A program made the position numbers and the translations under genes. A DNA stretch of 64,000 nucleotides from Candidatus Poribacteria bacterium. Its GTDB lineage: Bacteria; Poribacteria; WGA-4E; PCPOR2b. Within the stretch, counting starts at the first letter, position 1. The number at the start of each line of letters is the position of its first letter. The notes under the pieces were generated by a model. That model made no database searches, was not told the DNA's origin, and worked only from the letters and a program-made list of their open reading frames with translations. Positions 36,136-43,721 of this stretch are shown here, piece after piece. Location: NCBI GenBank assembly GCA_022822005.1, contig JAJECO010000044.1, forward strand, positions 1 to 64,000. The letters are read 5' to 3'.

Positions 36136-36858
36136 TTAGAGATCTGCATCGAATTTATAAGCAGGTTCCCAACCCAACAACCTTTCTGTCCGTGCCACAT
36201 CCCCTTTTTTATATCCGCCCGGCGTGGCGAATATATAAAAACAGTCGTAGCTGATATCCGGTGTCTCTAAAGCGCATTTTAACGAGGACGCAACATCTCG
36301 CCTATCGATTGATCCGTAATAGAAGCCGTCTACATGATTGCCATCGGTTGTTACCATTTTATCTGAATCGATGATGCCCCAGGGGCGGATACATGCGATG
36401 GAAAGACCGTGCTGTTCGTGATAATTTCGAGCGAGTTCCTCTTGTAGCAGCTTAGAAAGATCATAGGAGCTACCGGCTTTGAGTGGATATAGGTCGTACG
36501 TGAGGAAAGTATCTTCCGGATAACCGCCATGGACCGCACCGCTGGAGGTATGGACGAACCGCTGAATCTGGCATACACGAGCCGCTTCAAGAAGATTGAA
36601 CATCCCTCGCACATTAATATCAAAACCCGGACCGTCCATGCCGTAACTGGTATTGGGTGCCATGATGGTATTCACAACCGCATCGTGGCCATCCATTACA
36701 ACTTCAAGTTTTGTATAGTCAAGTACATCCCCTTGAACGGCGTTATCGTAGCCGACCACCGGCCGAATGTCGAAAGCGGTTACATCATGGTCTTGGCTCA
36801 AGATATCGACTGCAGCACGTCCCACAAATCCAGCTGCGCCTGTCAATAGTATCTTCAT
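36136..36858 (-). CDS. NAD-dependent epimerase/dehydratase
   Basis: 240 residues. LLTGAAGFVGRAAVDIL is the Rossmann motif, with GDVLDY and AVVNTIMAPN following. The catalytic YDLSK (YxxxK) sits after TSSGAVHGG. It belongs to the extended SDR superfamily acting on sugar nucleotides or sugar lactones. It is shorter than UDP-galactose epimerases (~330 residues), so the substrate may be a free sugar acid, as in uronate dehydrogenases. AAGGAAAACAG precedes the ATG. Confidence 0.85.
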   Translation of the reverse strand: MKILLTGAAGFVGRAAVDILSQDHDVTAFDIRPVVGYDNAVQGDVLDYTKLEVVMDGHDAVVNTIMAPNTSYGMDGPGFDINVRGMFNLLEAARVCQIQRFVHTSSGAVHGGYPEDTFLTYDLYPLKAGSSYDLSKLLQEELARNYHEQHGLSIACIRPWGIIDSDKMVTTDGNHVDGFYYGSIDRRDVASSLKCALETPDISYDCFYIFATPGGYKKGDVARTERLLGWEPAYKFDADL

Positions 36859-37138
36859 AATTCTGTTTTCCTTGGTTTATATACTGTACTGTTGATAAGA
36901 AAATAGAGTGTCTGTTTATACGCTGCATGTTTCCAGTTTGTCTGACACATTATTGTTCATAACTTCTTGACTTGTCAAGGGATTCGCGGACGAGGGCGTG
37001 GAGCGGTGTAATTTTCCGTTGACGTGCTGCCTAATCATTTGTATCATAGGGTTTTGAGGCTATGGTACAGCCAGAAGCGGTATGCATATCCTATGCGTGC
37101 TAAATGAATAAAATAAAATCAAAGGAAGTTAAGCGATA
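36859..37138. other. divergent intergenic region
   Basis: 280 bases between the epimerase (minus) and the SDR (plus), presumably holding both promoters. AAGGAAG lies before the SDR start. No ORF or hairpin seen. Confidence 0.3.
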
Positions 37139-37945
37139 ATGGAAAATAGCGGAACACGGTTAGCAGGTAAAGTTGCCATTGTCACCGGAGCGGGAAGTCG
37201 CACCGAAGTAGATGGTGTTGGGCGGGCGACATCAATTCTCTTTACCAAGCAGGGTGCCAAAGTCTTGCTGGTAGACCGAAATCTCGAAAATGCGGAGAAA
37301 ACGCTTGCTGTGATCGAGGAGGAAGGCGGGGAGGCGTCAATTTTCGTCGGTGATGTTTCCGAAAATGACGATTGTCAAGCGATGGTTGAAGCAGCCGTTG
37401 AGCGATACGGTGCACTGCATATCCTGTTTAATAGTGCCGCCATCGGTGGTGCGGGGACAGTTGTTGATGTAGATCCAGAGGTTTGGGATGATGTGATGGC
37501 GGTTAATCTCAAGGGCATGATGCTGGCATCTAAGCACGCAATTCCCAAGATGATTGAGGCAGGTGGTGGCTCGATTGTCAATATCGCTTCAATTGATGGG
37601 CTGCGAGCGAATATTTGGCGCAACATCCCCTACGCTGTGTCGAAAGGCGGCGCGGTTTCCTTGACGCGCAACATGGCGGTACATCATGGGCGCGATAACA
37701 TTCGGGTTAACTGCATCGCGCCGGGACACATTTACGCCCCAATGACAACTACCATTTCTGATGAATTGCGTGACCTTCGCCGTCGATCCGGTCCGTTGGG
37801 AACAGAAGGTACTTCTTGGGACATCGCGTGGGCAGGGCTATTCCTCGCTAGCGACGAGTCCCGTTGGGTTTCCGGTGTGCTGCTTCCCATCGATGCGGGT
37901 CTGCTTGCGACAACACCGTTGGCGATGTTGTCCCATTTGCAGTGA
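37139..37945 (+). CDS. short-chain dehydrogenase/reductase
   Basis: 268 residues. The cofactor motif VAIVTGAGSRTEVDGVGRA has an inserted TEVDG between the glycines, seen in some SDR subfamilies. NSAAIGGAG fits the NNAG strand, IVNIASIDG gives the catalytic Ser, YAVSKGG the Tyr and Lys, and IRVNCIAPGHIYAPM the following loop. NAD(P)-dependent alcohol or ketone oxidoreductase; substrate unknown, likely a sugar or polyol. It is followed after ~90 bases by the BtpA-family gene on the same strand. Confidence 0.9.
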   Translation: MENSGTRLAGKVAIVTGAGSRTEVDGVGRATSILFTKQGAKVLLVDRNLENAEKTLAVIEEEGGEASIFVGDVSENDDCQAMVEAAVERYGALHILFNSAAIGGAGTVVDVDPEVWDDVMAVNLKGMMLASKHAIPKMIEAGGGSIVNIASIDGLRANIWRNIPYAVSKGGAVSLTRNMAVHHGRDNIRVNCIAPGHIYAPMTTTISDELRDLRRRSGPLGTEGTSWDIAWAGLFLASDESRWVSGVLLPIDAGLLATTPLAMLSHLQ

Positions 37946-38036
37946 TGGGCTCTCTTTGTCATTGGGAGATATGCGTGGCTGATATGAAATTAGTCGGGAC
38001 CGTCTAACGCTTCTGCGAGCGAAAGATTGTAGCAAT

Positions 38037-38837
38037 ATGCAAGGCACCCATCAGTTGTTTGATCATCCCAAACCGATTATCGGTGTAATTCATCTGCCCC
38101 CACTGATCGGTAGTCCTCAATCCAGTCTGCCGTTCCGTGAAATCCGCTCCCGTGCGCTTTCAGACGCGAGGGTGCTGATCGATAATGGTATAGACGGCGT
38201 TATCATTGAGAACTACGGGGACGCGCCTTTCTGTCCAGATAGTGTCGAGCCGCATACCGTTGCGTCGCTAACACTCGTTGCGGGTGAAATACGGGAACGC
38301 TATCCACAAACACCAATTGGACTTAACATCCTGCGGAACGACGCAAAGTCCGCGATGGGGATCGCGACGGTGGCGGACGCAAATTTTATTCGCGTGAATG
38401 TGCACACGGACGCAATGCTCACGGATCAAGGTCTCATTCAAGGAAAGGCACATGAAACTTTGCGCTACCGCTCCTTCCTCAGGAGCGAGGTCAAAATTTT
38501 CGCTGATATTGCCGTGAAGCATGCGGTCCCACTTGCGCCGATCGATATCGTCGCGAGTGCCGAGGACACTTATCGTCGTGGACTTGCAGACGCACTTATC
38601 GTCACGGGAACAGCAACGGGCAAAGGCATCGATCTTGACCAATTAAAATCTGTGAAATCAGCGATTCCGCAAGCCTGCATCTTTGCTGGAAGCGGAGTGA
38701 CAATGGATAGTCTCGCTGAAGTGTTTGAGTATGCGGATGGCGTCATTGTCGGCACCTCAATTAAGCGTGACGGTGTGACGACAAATGCGGTTGACCCAAA
38801 CCGCGTGCGCGCACTAACCGAAGCACGCGAAAAGTAA
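38037..38837 (+). CDS. BtpA-family TIM-barrel protein
   Basis: 266 residues. The BtpA/SgcQ pattern is clear: PIIGVIHLPPLIGSPQS near the N terminus, GIDGVIIENYGDAPFCPD, PIGLNILRND, ADANFIRVNVHTDAMLTDQG and the late VTGTATGKG, IFAGSGVT and ADGVIVGTSIKRDG. Named after cyanobacterial photosystem I biogenesis, but outside phototrophs these proteins occur in sugar catabolic operons (SgcQ-like) and their reaction is not established. Here it follows an SDR, matching the second role. Confidence 0.85.
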   Translation: MQGTHQLFDHPKPIIGVIHLPPLIGSPQSSLPFREIRSRALSDARVLIDNGIDGVIIENYGDAPFCPDSVEPHTVASLTLVAGEIRERYPQTPIGLNILRNDAKSAMGIATVADANFIRVNVHTDAMLTDQGLIQGKAHETLRYRSFLRSEVKIFADIAVKHAVPLAPIDIVASAEDTYRRGLADALIVTGTATGKGIDLDQLKSVKSAIPQACIFAGSGVTMDSLAEVFEYADGVIVGTSIKRDGVTTNAVDPNRVRALTEAREK

Positions 38838-38887
38838 ACCTGCTTGGAGATCTGCAACCTACATCACGATTAGATAGAAATGCTTAA

Positions 38888-39793
38888 TTACGCTACGGAT
38901 GCCTTCATGAGATCTGCGTGGGCGAGGTGCCAATCCTCAATGTGGTTGAGAAGCACTGCAGAGGTCAATGTGCCGTCATTTTCGCGTCCAACGGTCGCAT
39001 GAATCTCTATCCGTTTCTCGTCCCGATGGATGCGATTTCGGATAAAAGTGTTCCATTCATCGGCTTTTTCCCGGTCAATTTCACCGCCATTCTGTTCCAG
39101 CACCCACCCTTCAAACTGAGTGTAACTGGGGAGATTTTCACGGATGTAGGCGACAGCGTCGGCAGGTTCGACTCCGAGCACGCGCAAGACACGGGGGTCT
39201 AATCCGCTTTCGGTCATGTCCGGATAGTCGGGATGGAGTCGCCCTTTGGCGTTCAACAAGATTTTGAGCCACGTCCGGGGCAGCTGACAAACCTCCAAGG
39301 CACCGTAATCGATGTTTGCAATCAGCGGAACGACGCGCCCGTTGAGTGCCGCAAAATCATCCTCCAAATTGCGTTCATAGAAGAGTTGCCAATCCTGTAA
39401 GTTATTCAGGACTACTGCGGACGTAATCCCGGCATCATCAGGAAGTCCGATGTCATTATACGTCTCTTCGATTTTGGCTGGACGGTGATCACGAGATCGG
39501 ATCCGTACGTTCCAGTCTGCTATCGCCGTTTGATCAATCGCCCTGCCCTTTTGCTGAAGAATCCATGCCTCAAACTCGAGATAGTTTGGCATATTGTCTC
39601 GCAGGTAGGCGAGTGTTGTTTCTTTGTCTAAATCTAAAACTTCGAGGACCGATGAGTCAAGCCCACCGCTACAGTCGGGGTATTCCGCATCGAGCAACCC
39701 AGCTTTTCTAAGGGTAACTTTCCACCAGAAGCGCGGGAGTTGACAGGCACCTATTAACGGACCGTAGCCGATGTTGCTAATAAGGGGGATCAT
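38888..39793 (-). CDS. tandem DUF5069-like protein
   Basis: 301 residues made of two similar halves. Half one has YGPLIGACQLPRFWWKVTLRK ... VLEVLDLDKETTLAYLRDNM, LEFEAWILQQKG and ITSAVVLNNLQDW. Half two has YGALEVCQLPRTWLKILLNA, VLRVLGVEPADAVAYIRENL, FEGWVLEQNG and LTSAVLLNHIEDW. Each resembles DUF5069, small helical proteins of unknown function found near catabolic and mercury-related genes. Soluble, cytoplasmic. The internal duplication is the main feature. AAGGAGC precedes the ATG. Confidence 0.6.
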   Translation of the reverse strand: MIPLISNIGYGPLIGACQLPRFWWKVTLRKAGLLDAEYPDCSGGLDSSVLEVLDLDKETTLAYLRDNMPNYLEFEAWILQQKGRAIDQTAIADWNVRIRSRDHRPAKIEETYNDIGLPDDAGITSAVVLNNLQDWQLFYERNLEDDFAALNGRVVPLIANIDYGALEVCQLPRTWLKILLNAKGRLHPDYPDMTESGLDPRVLRVLGVEPADAVAYIRENLPSYTQFEGWVLEQNGGEIDREKADEWNTFIRNRIHRDEKRIEIHATVGRENDGTLTSAVLLNHIEDWHLAHADLMKASVA

Positions 39794-40010
39794 ATCATGC
39801 TCCTTGTCTTAATCTGATTGTTGGTAAATTTGCGATCAGCTCTTTTCAGTTTCAAGGGTTGTTTTGTTGATTGTATCACGATTGTGTTGACTGCATCAAC
39901 CCCAGATTAGGCTTCTATTTGGTCTTGACAATATGGGGCGTTTGACATATTCTATATTAACCGGATTTTTAACATAAATTTTACAGCGTCTAATTCTTAG
40001 GAGAACAGAT
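39794..40010. other. divergent intergenic region upstream of the MoaB-like gene
   Basis: 217 bases. TTGACA near 39925 and TATTCTATATTA near 39948-39960 form a plausible promoter toward the MoaB gene, and TTAGGAG supplies the RBS. No gene. Confidence 0.4.
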
Positions 40011-40535
40011 ATGGGAGAAAAAACTTCAGCAAGTACCGAGCAGCATCGGGAGATGGCTGCGGAACACGGTCCTGTGTGCGTAGCAATCGTCACTGTCAGT
40101 GATACACGCACGCCGGAAACAGATAAGAACGCAGCTTACCTTCGCGAGCAGTTAGCTGCCGATGAAAATGAGGTTGTAGGATACCGTATTATCAAGGATG
40201 AACCGGATCAGGTTAAGGCTGTGCTGGACGAATTTGCAGCAGGCGATGCACGAATGATTCTTTTCAACGGCGGCACAGGCATTGCACCACGTGACACAAC
40301 CTTTGATGTGCTGGACCAAGCCTTAGAGAAAACTTTACCCGGTTTTGGCGAACTCTTTCGAATGTTTAGCTATGACCAGGTTGGGGCGGCGGCAATGTTA
40401 TCGCGTGCTACCGCAGGCGTATATCGAGGGAAAGTAGTAATCTCCACACCCGGATCAACGGCTGCAGTGCAGTTGGCATGGGAGAAACTAATCGGGCCGG
40501 AGTTGCAGCATCTTGCATGGGAGGTCGGACGATAG
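40011..40535 (+). CDS. moaB: MoaB/Mog-family molybdenum cofactor protein
   Basis: 174 residues. [21 protein letters not shown] is the N-terminal signature, followed by [19 protein letters not shown], the GGTG(I/L)xxRD motif of the molybdopterin-binding fold, and [23 protein letters not shown] and [16 protein letters not shown]. This is MoaB/MogA: adenylylation of molybdopterin before metal insertion. No other Mo-cofactor gene is in the window. The N-terminal leader [10 protein letters not shown] is typical of stand-alone MoaB. The start has AGGAGAACAG. Confidence 0.9.
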   Translation: MGEKTSASTEQHREMAAEHGPVCVAIVTVSDTRTPETDKNAAYLREQLAADENEVVGYRIIKDEPDQVKAVLDEFAAGDARMILFNGGTGIAPRDTTFDVLDQALEKTLPGFGELFRMFSYDQVGAAAMLSRATAGVYRGKVVISTPGSTAAVQLAWEKLIGPELQHLAWEVGR

Positions 40536-40545
40536 GAACGTTCCG

Positions 40546-40809
40546 TCAATCGGACTTTTTCCCCTTTGCCAGTTGATGGCAGATGTTGCAGTTACCAACG
40601 TTGAGATGCGGCATAGTTGGAGACTCCTCGGTCCCGCGGAGATGACACTTTAGACAACCGGCTGGATCTGTGTAAGTCCGGTGGTCTGGAATGTCGGAAC
40701 GGGCAGGAGCTGCATTAAAGAAAAGGATAATCATTACAATAGTGAAAATAATTCCGATGACGCTGACAATAACTAACAGCGTTCGGGCGCTGGCTTCTTC
40801 CGTTGGCAC
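40546..40809 (-). CDS. small membrane-anchored dihaem cytochrome c
   Basis: 87 residues. One N-terminal TM helix (LLVIVSVIGIIFTIVMIILFF) and a short extracytoplasmic domain with two CxxCH sites, CLKCH and CNICH. It is related to small NapC/NrfH-type or octahaem-associated tails but far shorter. Likely an electron shuttle at the outer face of the inner membrane. It converges on the MoaB gene with a 10-base gap. Confidence 0.65.
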   Translation of the reverse strand: MPTEEASARTLLVIVSVIGIIFTIVMIILFFNAAPARSDIPDHRTYTDPAGCLKCHLRGTEESPTMPHLNVGNCNICHQLAKGKKSD

Positions 40810-40853
40810 GTTTTAGTCCTTTTGTCCTTTAGTCAAGATAGGAAAATCAGAAA

Positions 40854-41330
40854 TTGAAATGGAAAATTGAAGTTAGTTACAAACCCGAGACGCCTGATGC
40901 TATCGGACAAGGTCTCCTTCAGGATATTACCGATCTCGGGTTCGCCGGTGTTGAATCCGTTCACACCGTTCAAATCTATTGGATTGACGGAGATCTTCAC
41001 GCACACGCGATCGAGCGCATCTGTGCGGAACTACTTGCTGATCCGGTGACACAAAATTACGCCTATACCCGTTCCGATGACCATACCCCAACACAGAGCG
41101 ATGATTCCGTATGGACCATCGAAGTGCGGTCGAAGCCGGGGGTGACAGATGCCGTAGGTGATAGTGTTCTCAAGGGGCTGCGTGATATGGGGATTATAGA
41201 TGTACAAGCCGCACAGACAGGACAGAAGTACCAAATACACGGCTGCTTGGATCGAGCCAAACTTGAGATAGTTGCACAGCAGCTGCTTGCGAATGACGTT
41301 ATACAGATATTTGAAATCTGGCAGGGATAA
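40854..41330 (+). CDS. tandem PurS-like protein
   Basis: 158 residues in two repeats of the PurS ferredoxin-like fold. Repeat 1: EVSYKPETPDAIGQGLLQDITDLGF, with a VQIYW strand and DPVTQNYAY. Repeat 2: EVRSKPGVTDAVGDSVLKGLRDMGI, with a QKYQI strand and NDVIQIFEI. PurS normally is an ~80-residue subunit of formylglycinamide ribonucleotide amidotransferase (with PurL and PurQ). Here it is duplicated in one chain and no pur genes are adjacent. The start is TTG at 40854 (AGGAAA 12 bases upstream); no in-frame ATG exists nearby. Confidence 0.75.
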   Translation: MKWKIEVSYKPETPDAIGQGLLQDITDLGFAGVESVHTVQIYWIDGDLHAHAIERICAELLADPVTQNYAYTRSDDHTPTQSDDSVWTIEVRSKPGVTDAVGDSVLKGLRDMGIIDVQAAQTGQKYQIHGCLDRAKLEIVAQQLLANDVIQIFEIWQG

Positions 41331-41379
41331 TGTGCTTCAGTCCGCGCTTATCGCCTTATTCATCAGGGCGGTGCTAACA

Positions 41380-42738
41380 TCATTTCTTCTCCATCAGTCT
41401 TTTGGTCTTCCATGTCCCTCGTCTAAACCACCACCACATCAATAATCCTTGTACAACGTTTGATAGAGCGATGCCAATCCAAACCCCCTTGAGTCCCACC
41501 AAATAGGAGAGCCAGATTACCAGAAGCAACCCAATACCAAGTTGGCAGATGAATGTCATTATCATTGGTGAAACAGTGTCACCAGCACCATTGAGTGCGC
41601 GACCATATACAATAGAAATCGCAATAAATGCAAAAGTAGCTGATAGATAGCGGATGTAAACACTTCCGATAGTGATAACTTCCGTTTGGCTGGTAAATAT
41701 TCTAATGCTAAGATGGGGAAAAATAAACAGTAGGCTTCCAAGCACCGCCATAAGCACCGTCGCCAATCCACTGGCAAGATTGGCGGATTTTTCTGCCCTG
41801 TCAATCTGCCCAGCTCCGACATTCTGTCCCACCATTGGGGCGACAGCATTTGCGAATCCGAATCCCAAGTGCATTACAAGAATACGGAGGCGCATACAGA
41901 TGGCATAGGCAGCCACTGCCTTCGTTCCATGAATTGCCACAACTCGAATAAATCCCAACCGGGAGGCATGTCTCAGAAATCCTTGCATTGAACTGAAAAT
42001 TCCGAGTCGCAGGATTTGCCTCATTACTGACAGATCGATACGGCGTTTAACGTGCTTGAGCGAGATGACGCTGCGCCCTATGAAACAGAGGTAAAGGAAA
42101 ATCACAACCCCGGCGCTTCTGCCAATCACGCTTGCATACGCGGATCCTGCAACTTCCAAACGCGGGAATTTCCAGATGCCAAATATCAGTAGGGGATCCA
42201 GAACGATATTTAAAACTGTTGAGACGATCATGACGACCATCGGTGTCAGCGAATCTCCACCCGCTCTGAAAATGGAGCCTAAGGTCATTGATACGAACAT
42301 CATGATACCACCAAGCAGTGTGATACGCAAGTAAGGTACGCCCAGCCGTACCACTTCTTCTTCTGCTCCGAGCAACCTCAATCCGATTTCAGCGAGCGGA
42401 AATCCTATACACGCGATTGCAAGGGGACATATCATGCTCAAGATGAGCGCCTGCATCGCAATATTCTCCCCTTGCTCTCTCTGTTGTGCGCCGATTGATT
42501 GAGAAACCAAAACGACCGTTCCCATTGAGATGCCAAGTGAAAGCACGCTGATCAGTCGCTGAAGGTTCGAGCTCATGTCAACGGCGGAAATCGCTTCAGC
42601 TCCTAATTTCCCAACGAAGATCATATCGACTACACTGAAAGAATCCTGTAGGATATTGCTAAGAGCAATTGGCCAAGCAAGATAGATAAGATTCTTGAAA
42701 ATACTTCCTTGGGTCAGGTCATGCTTCGATTTCTTCAT
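41380..42738 (-). CDS. MATE-family efflux transporter
   Basis: 452 residues with about 12 TM segments. MATE landmarks: IFKNLIYLAWPIALSNILQD at the N terminus, AEAISAVDMSSNLQRL, GTVVLVSQSIGAQ in the first half and FGFANAVAPMVGQNVGAGQ in the second half (the GQ-x-x-GA/Q repeats). Predicted inner-membrane Na+/H+-coupled exporter of organic cations or drugs (NorM/DinF type). No regulator gene alongside. It diverges from nrdR across a 388-base interval. Confidence 0.9.
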   Translation of the reverse strand: MKKSKHDLTQGSIFKNLIYLAWPIALSNILQDSFSVVDMIFVGKLGAEAISAVDMSSNLQRLISVLSLGISMGTVVLVSQSIGAQQREQGENIAMQALILSMICPLAIACIGFPLAEIGLRLLGAEEEVVRLGVPYLRITLLGGIMMFVSMTLGSIFRAGGDSLTPMVVMIVSTVLNIVLDPLLIFGIWKFPRLEVAGSAYASVIGRSAGVVIFLYLCFIGRSVISLKHVKRRIDLSVMRQILRLGIFSSMQGFLRHASRLGFIRVVAIHGTKAVAAYAICMRLRILVMHLGFGFANAVAPMVGQNVGAGQIDRAEKSANLASGLATVLMAVLGSLLFIFPHLSIRIFTSQTEVITIGSVYIRYLSATFAFIAISIVYGRALNGAGDTVSPMIMTFICQLGIGLLLVIWLSYLVGLKGVWIGIALSNVVQGLLMWWWFRRGTWKTKRLMEKK

Positions 42739-43036
42739 AGTCGGTTTTCTTTCCGATGCGTGTTGATGCGTTTTCGACGACTCAGCCCCTCCTTTGTTTA
42801 GCGATTTTCATCGAAGGATGTCTGAAACACGAAAATATCTTCCCCTCATCCTCTTAATTTTTGTGGCGATCGGATCCGTATAATTTCGGTTAGTAACTAC
42901 AATTCCCAATTGATGGATTTGCCGATTCATCGCCTTAATTGTGCCACATCTTCACGGAGTTCGGCAAGAATTATCTGTTTAAGTTTCGACTGTTAATTTT
43001 TTGCTAAAAAACTGGTGAAATTCTGTTAAAAAACTA

Positions 43037-43065
43037 TTGACAGATCGTTGACAATCGATTATTAT
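43037..43065 (+). promoter_or_regulatory. promoter of nrdR-nrdJ
   Basis: TTGACA at 43037-43042 and TATTAT at 43060-43065, spacer 17 bases. A second TTGACA lies at 43048. The NrdR boxes lie immediately downstream, over the expected transcription start, consistent with repression by blocking RNA polymerase. Confidence 0.6.
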
Positions 43066-43075
43066 ATTAGCCCAT

Positions 43076-43123
43076 ATCGAACATGTTGTATGGTAAAAGA
43101 AATTATACACAATATATTGGTGT
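43076..43123 (+). promoter_or_regulatory. pair of NrdR boxes
   Basis: ACACAATATATTGGTGT at 43107-43123 matches the NrdR consensus acaCwATATwTwGtgt almost fully. A weaker copy, ATCGAACATGTTGTAT at 43076-43091, begins 31 bases upstream, the canonical three-turn spacing of NrdR box pairs. The proximal box ends four bases before the nrdR start codon, so NrdR would repress its own operon. Confidence 0.75.
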
Positions 43124-43126
43124 TCT

Positions 43127-43582
43127 ATGAAATGTCCATATTGCAATGGTTCAAGCATAAGAGTCATCGATAAACGGGATACTGACGGAGGAACTGCTAT
43201 CCGCAGACGCCGGGCGTGTCTCCATTGCTCAAAGCGGTTTACAACGTATGAGCGGGCTGAGGTGTTGGACCTTTTTATTATTAAGAAGGACCAGCGCCGC
43301 GAAGCCTTCGATCGACAAAAGCTGAGGCGCAATATCATGAAGGCGTGTGAAAAACGCTCGATTAGCCAAGAAACCATTGATCGTTTGATTGGGGATATAG
43401 AACAGCAACTTATCGGTATACATAAAACTGAAATCGAAAGCCATATCATTGGTGAAATTGTTATGGATGCTCTCAAAAATCTGGATAGCGTCGCATATAT
43501 TCGATTTGCTTCTGTCTACCGTGATTTCAAGGATGCCGCAGATTTTGAGAACGAGCTCCGTCAATTGGAACCTGATGATTAA
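43127..43582 (+). CDS. nrdR: transcriptional repressor NrdR
   Basis: 151 residues. The N-terminal zinc ribbon (MKCPYCNGSSIRVIDKRD ... RACLHCSKRFTTYE) is followed by an ATP-cone domain (LFIIKKDQRREAFDRQKLRRN). The ATP cone senses dNTP/ATP levels and controls ribonucleotide reductase genes. Length and order match NrdR of other bacteria. No Shine-Dalgarno is visible between the NrdR box and the ATG, so translation may be leaderless or weak. It is followed by nrdJ on the same strand after 133 bases. Confidence 0.95.
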   Translation: MKCPYCNGSSIRVIDKRDTDGGTAIRRRRACLHCSKRFTTYERAEVLDLFIIKKDQRREAFDRQKLRRNIMKACEKRSISQETIDRLIGDIEQQLIGIHKTEIESHIIGEIVMDALKNLDSVAYIRFASVYRDFKDAADFENELRQLEPDD

Positions 43583-43721
43583 ATTAATGAAACCGATAGT
43601 TCAGAGAAACCGTTAAATTTTAGGGAACTCTCAACGAAATTATAGTAGATAGACGAATCGCTGAACCTATCAATCATTTTGCGGCGATCATAGGCAAGGA
43701 ATTAATTAGAAAGGAATGGCA

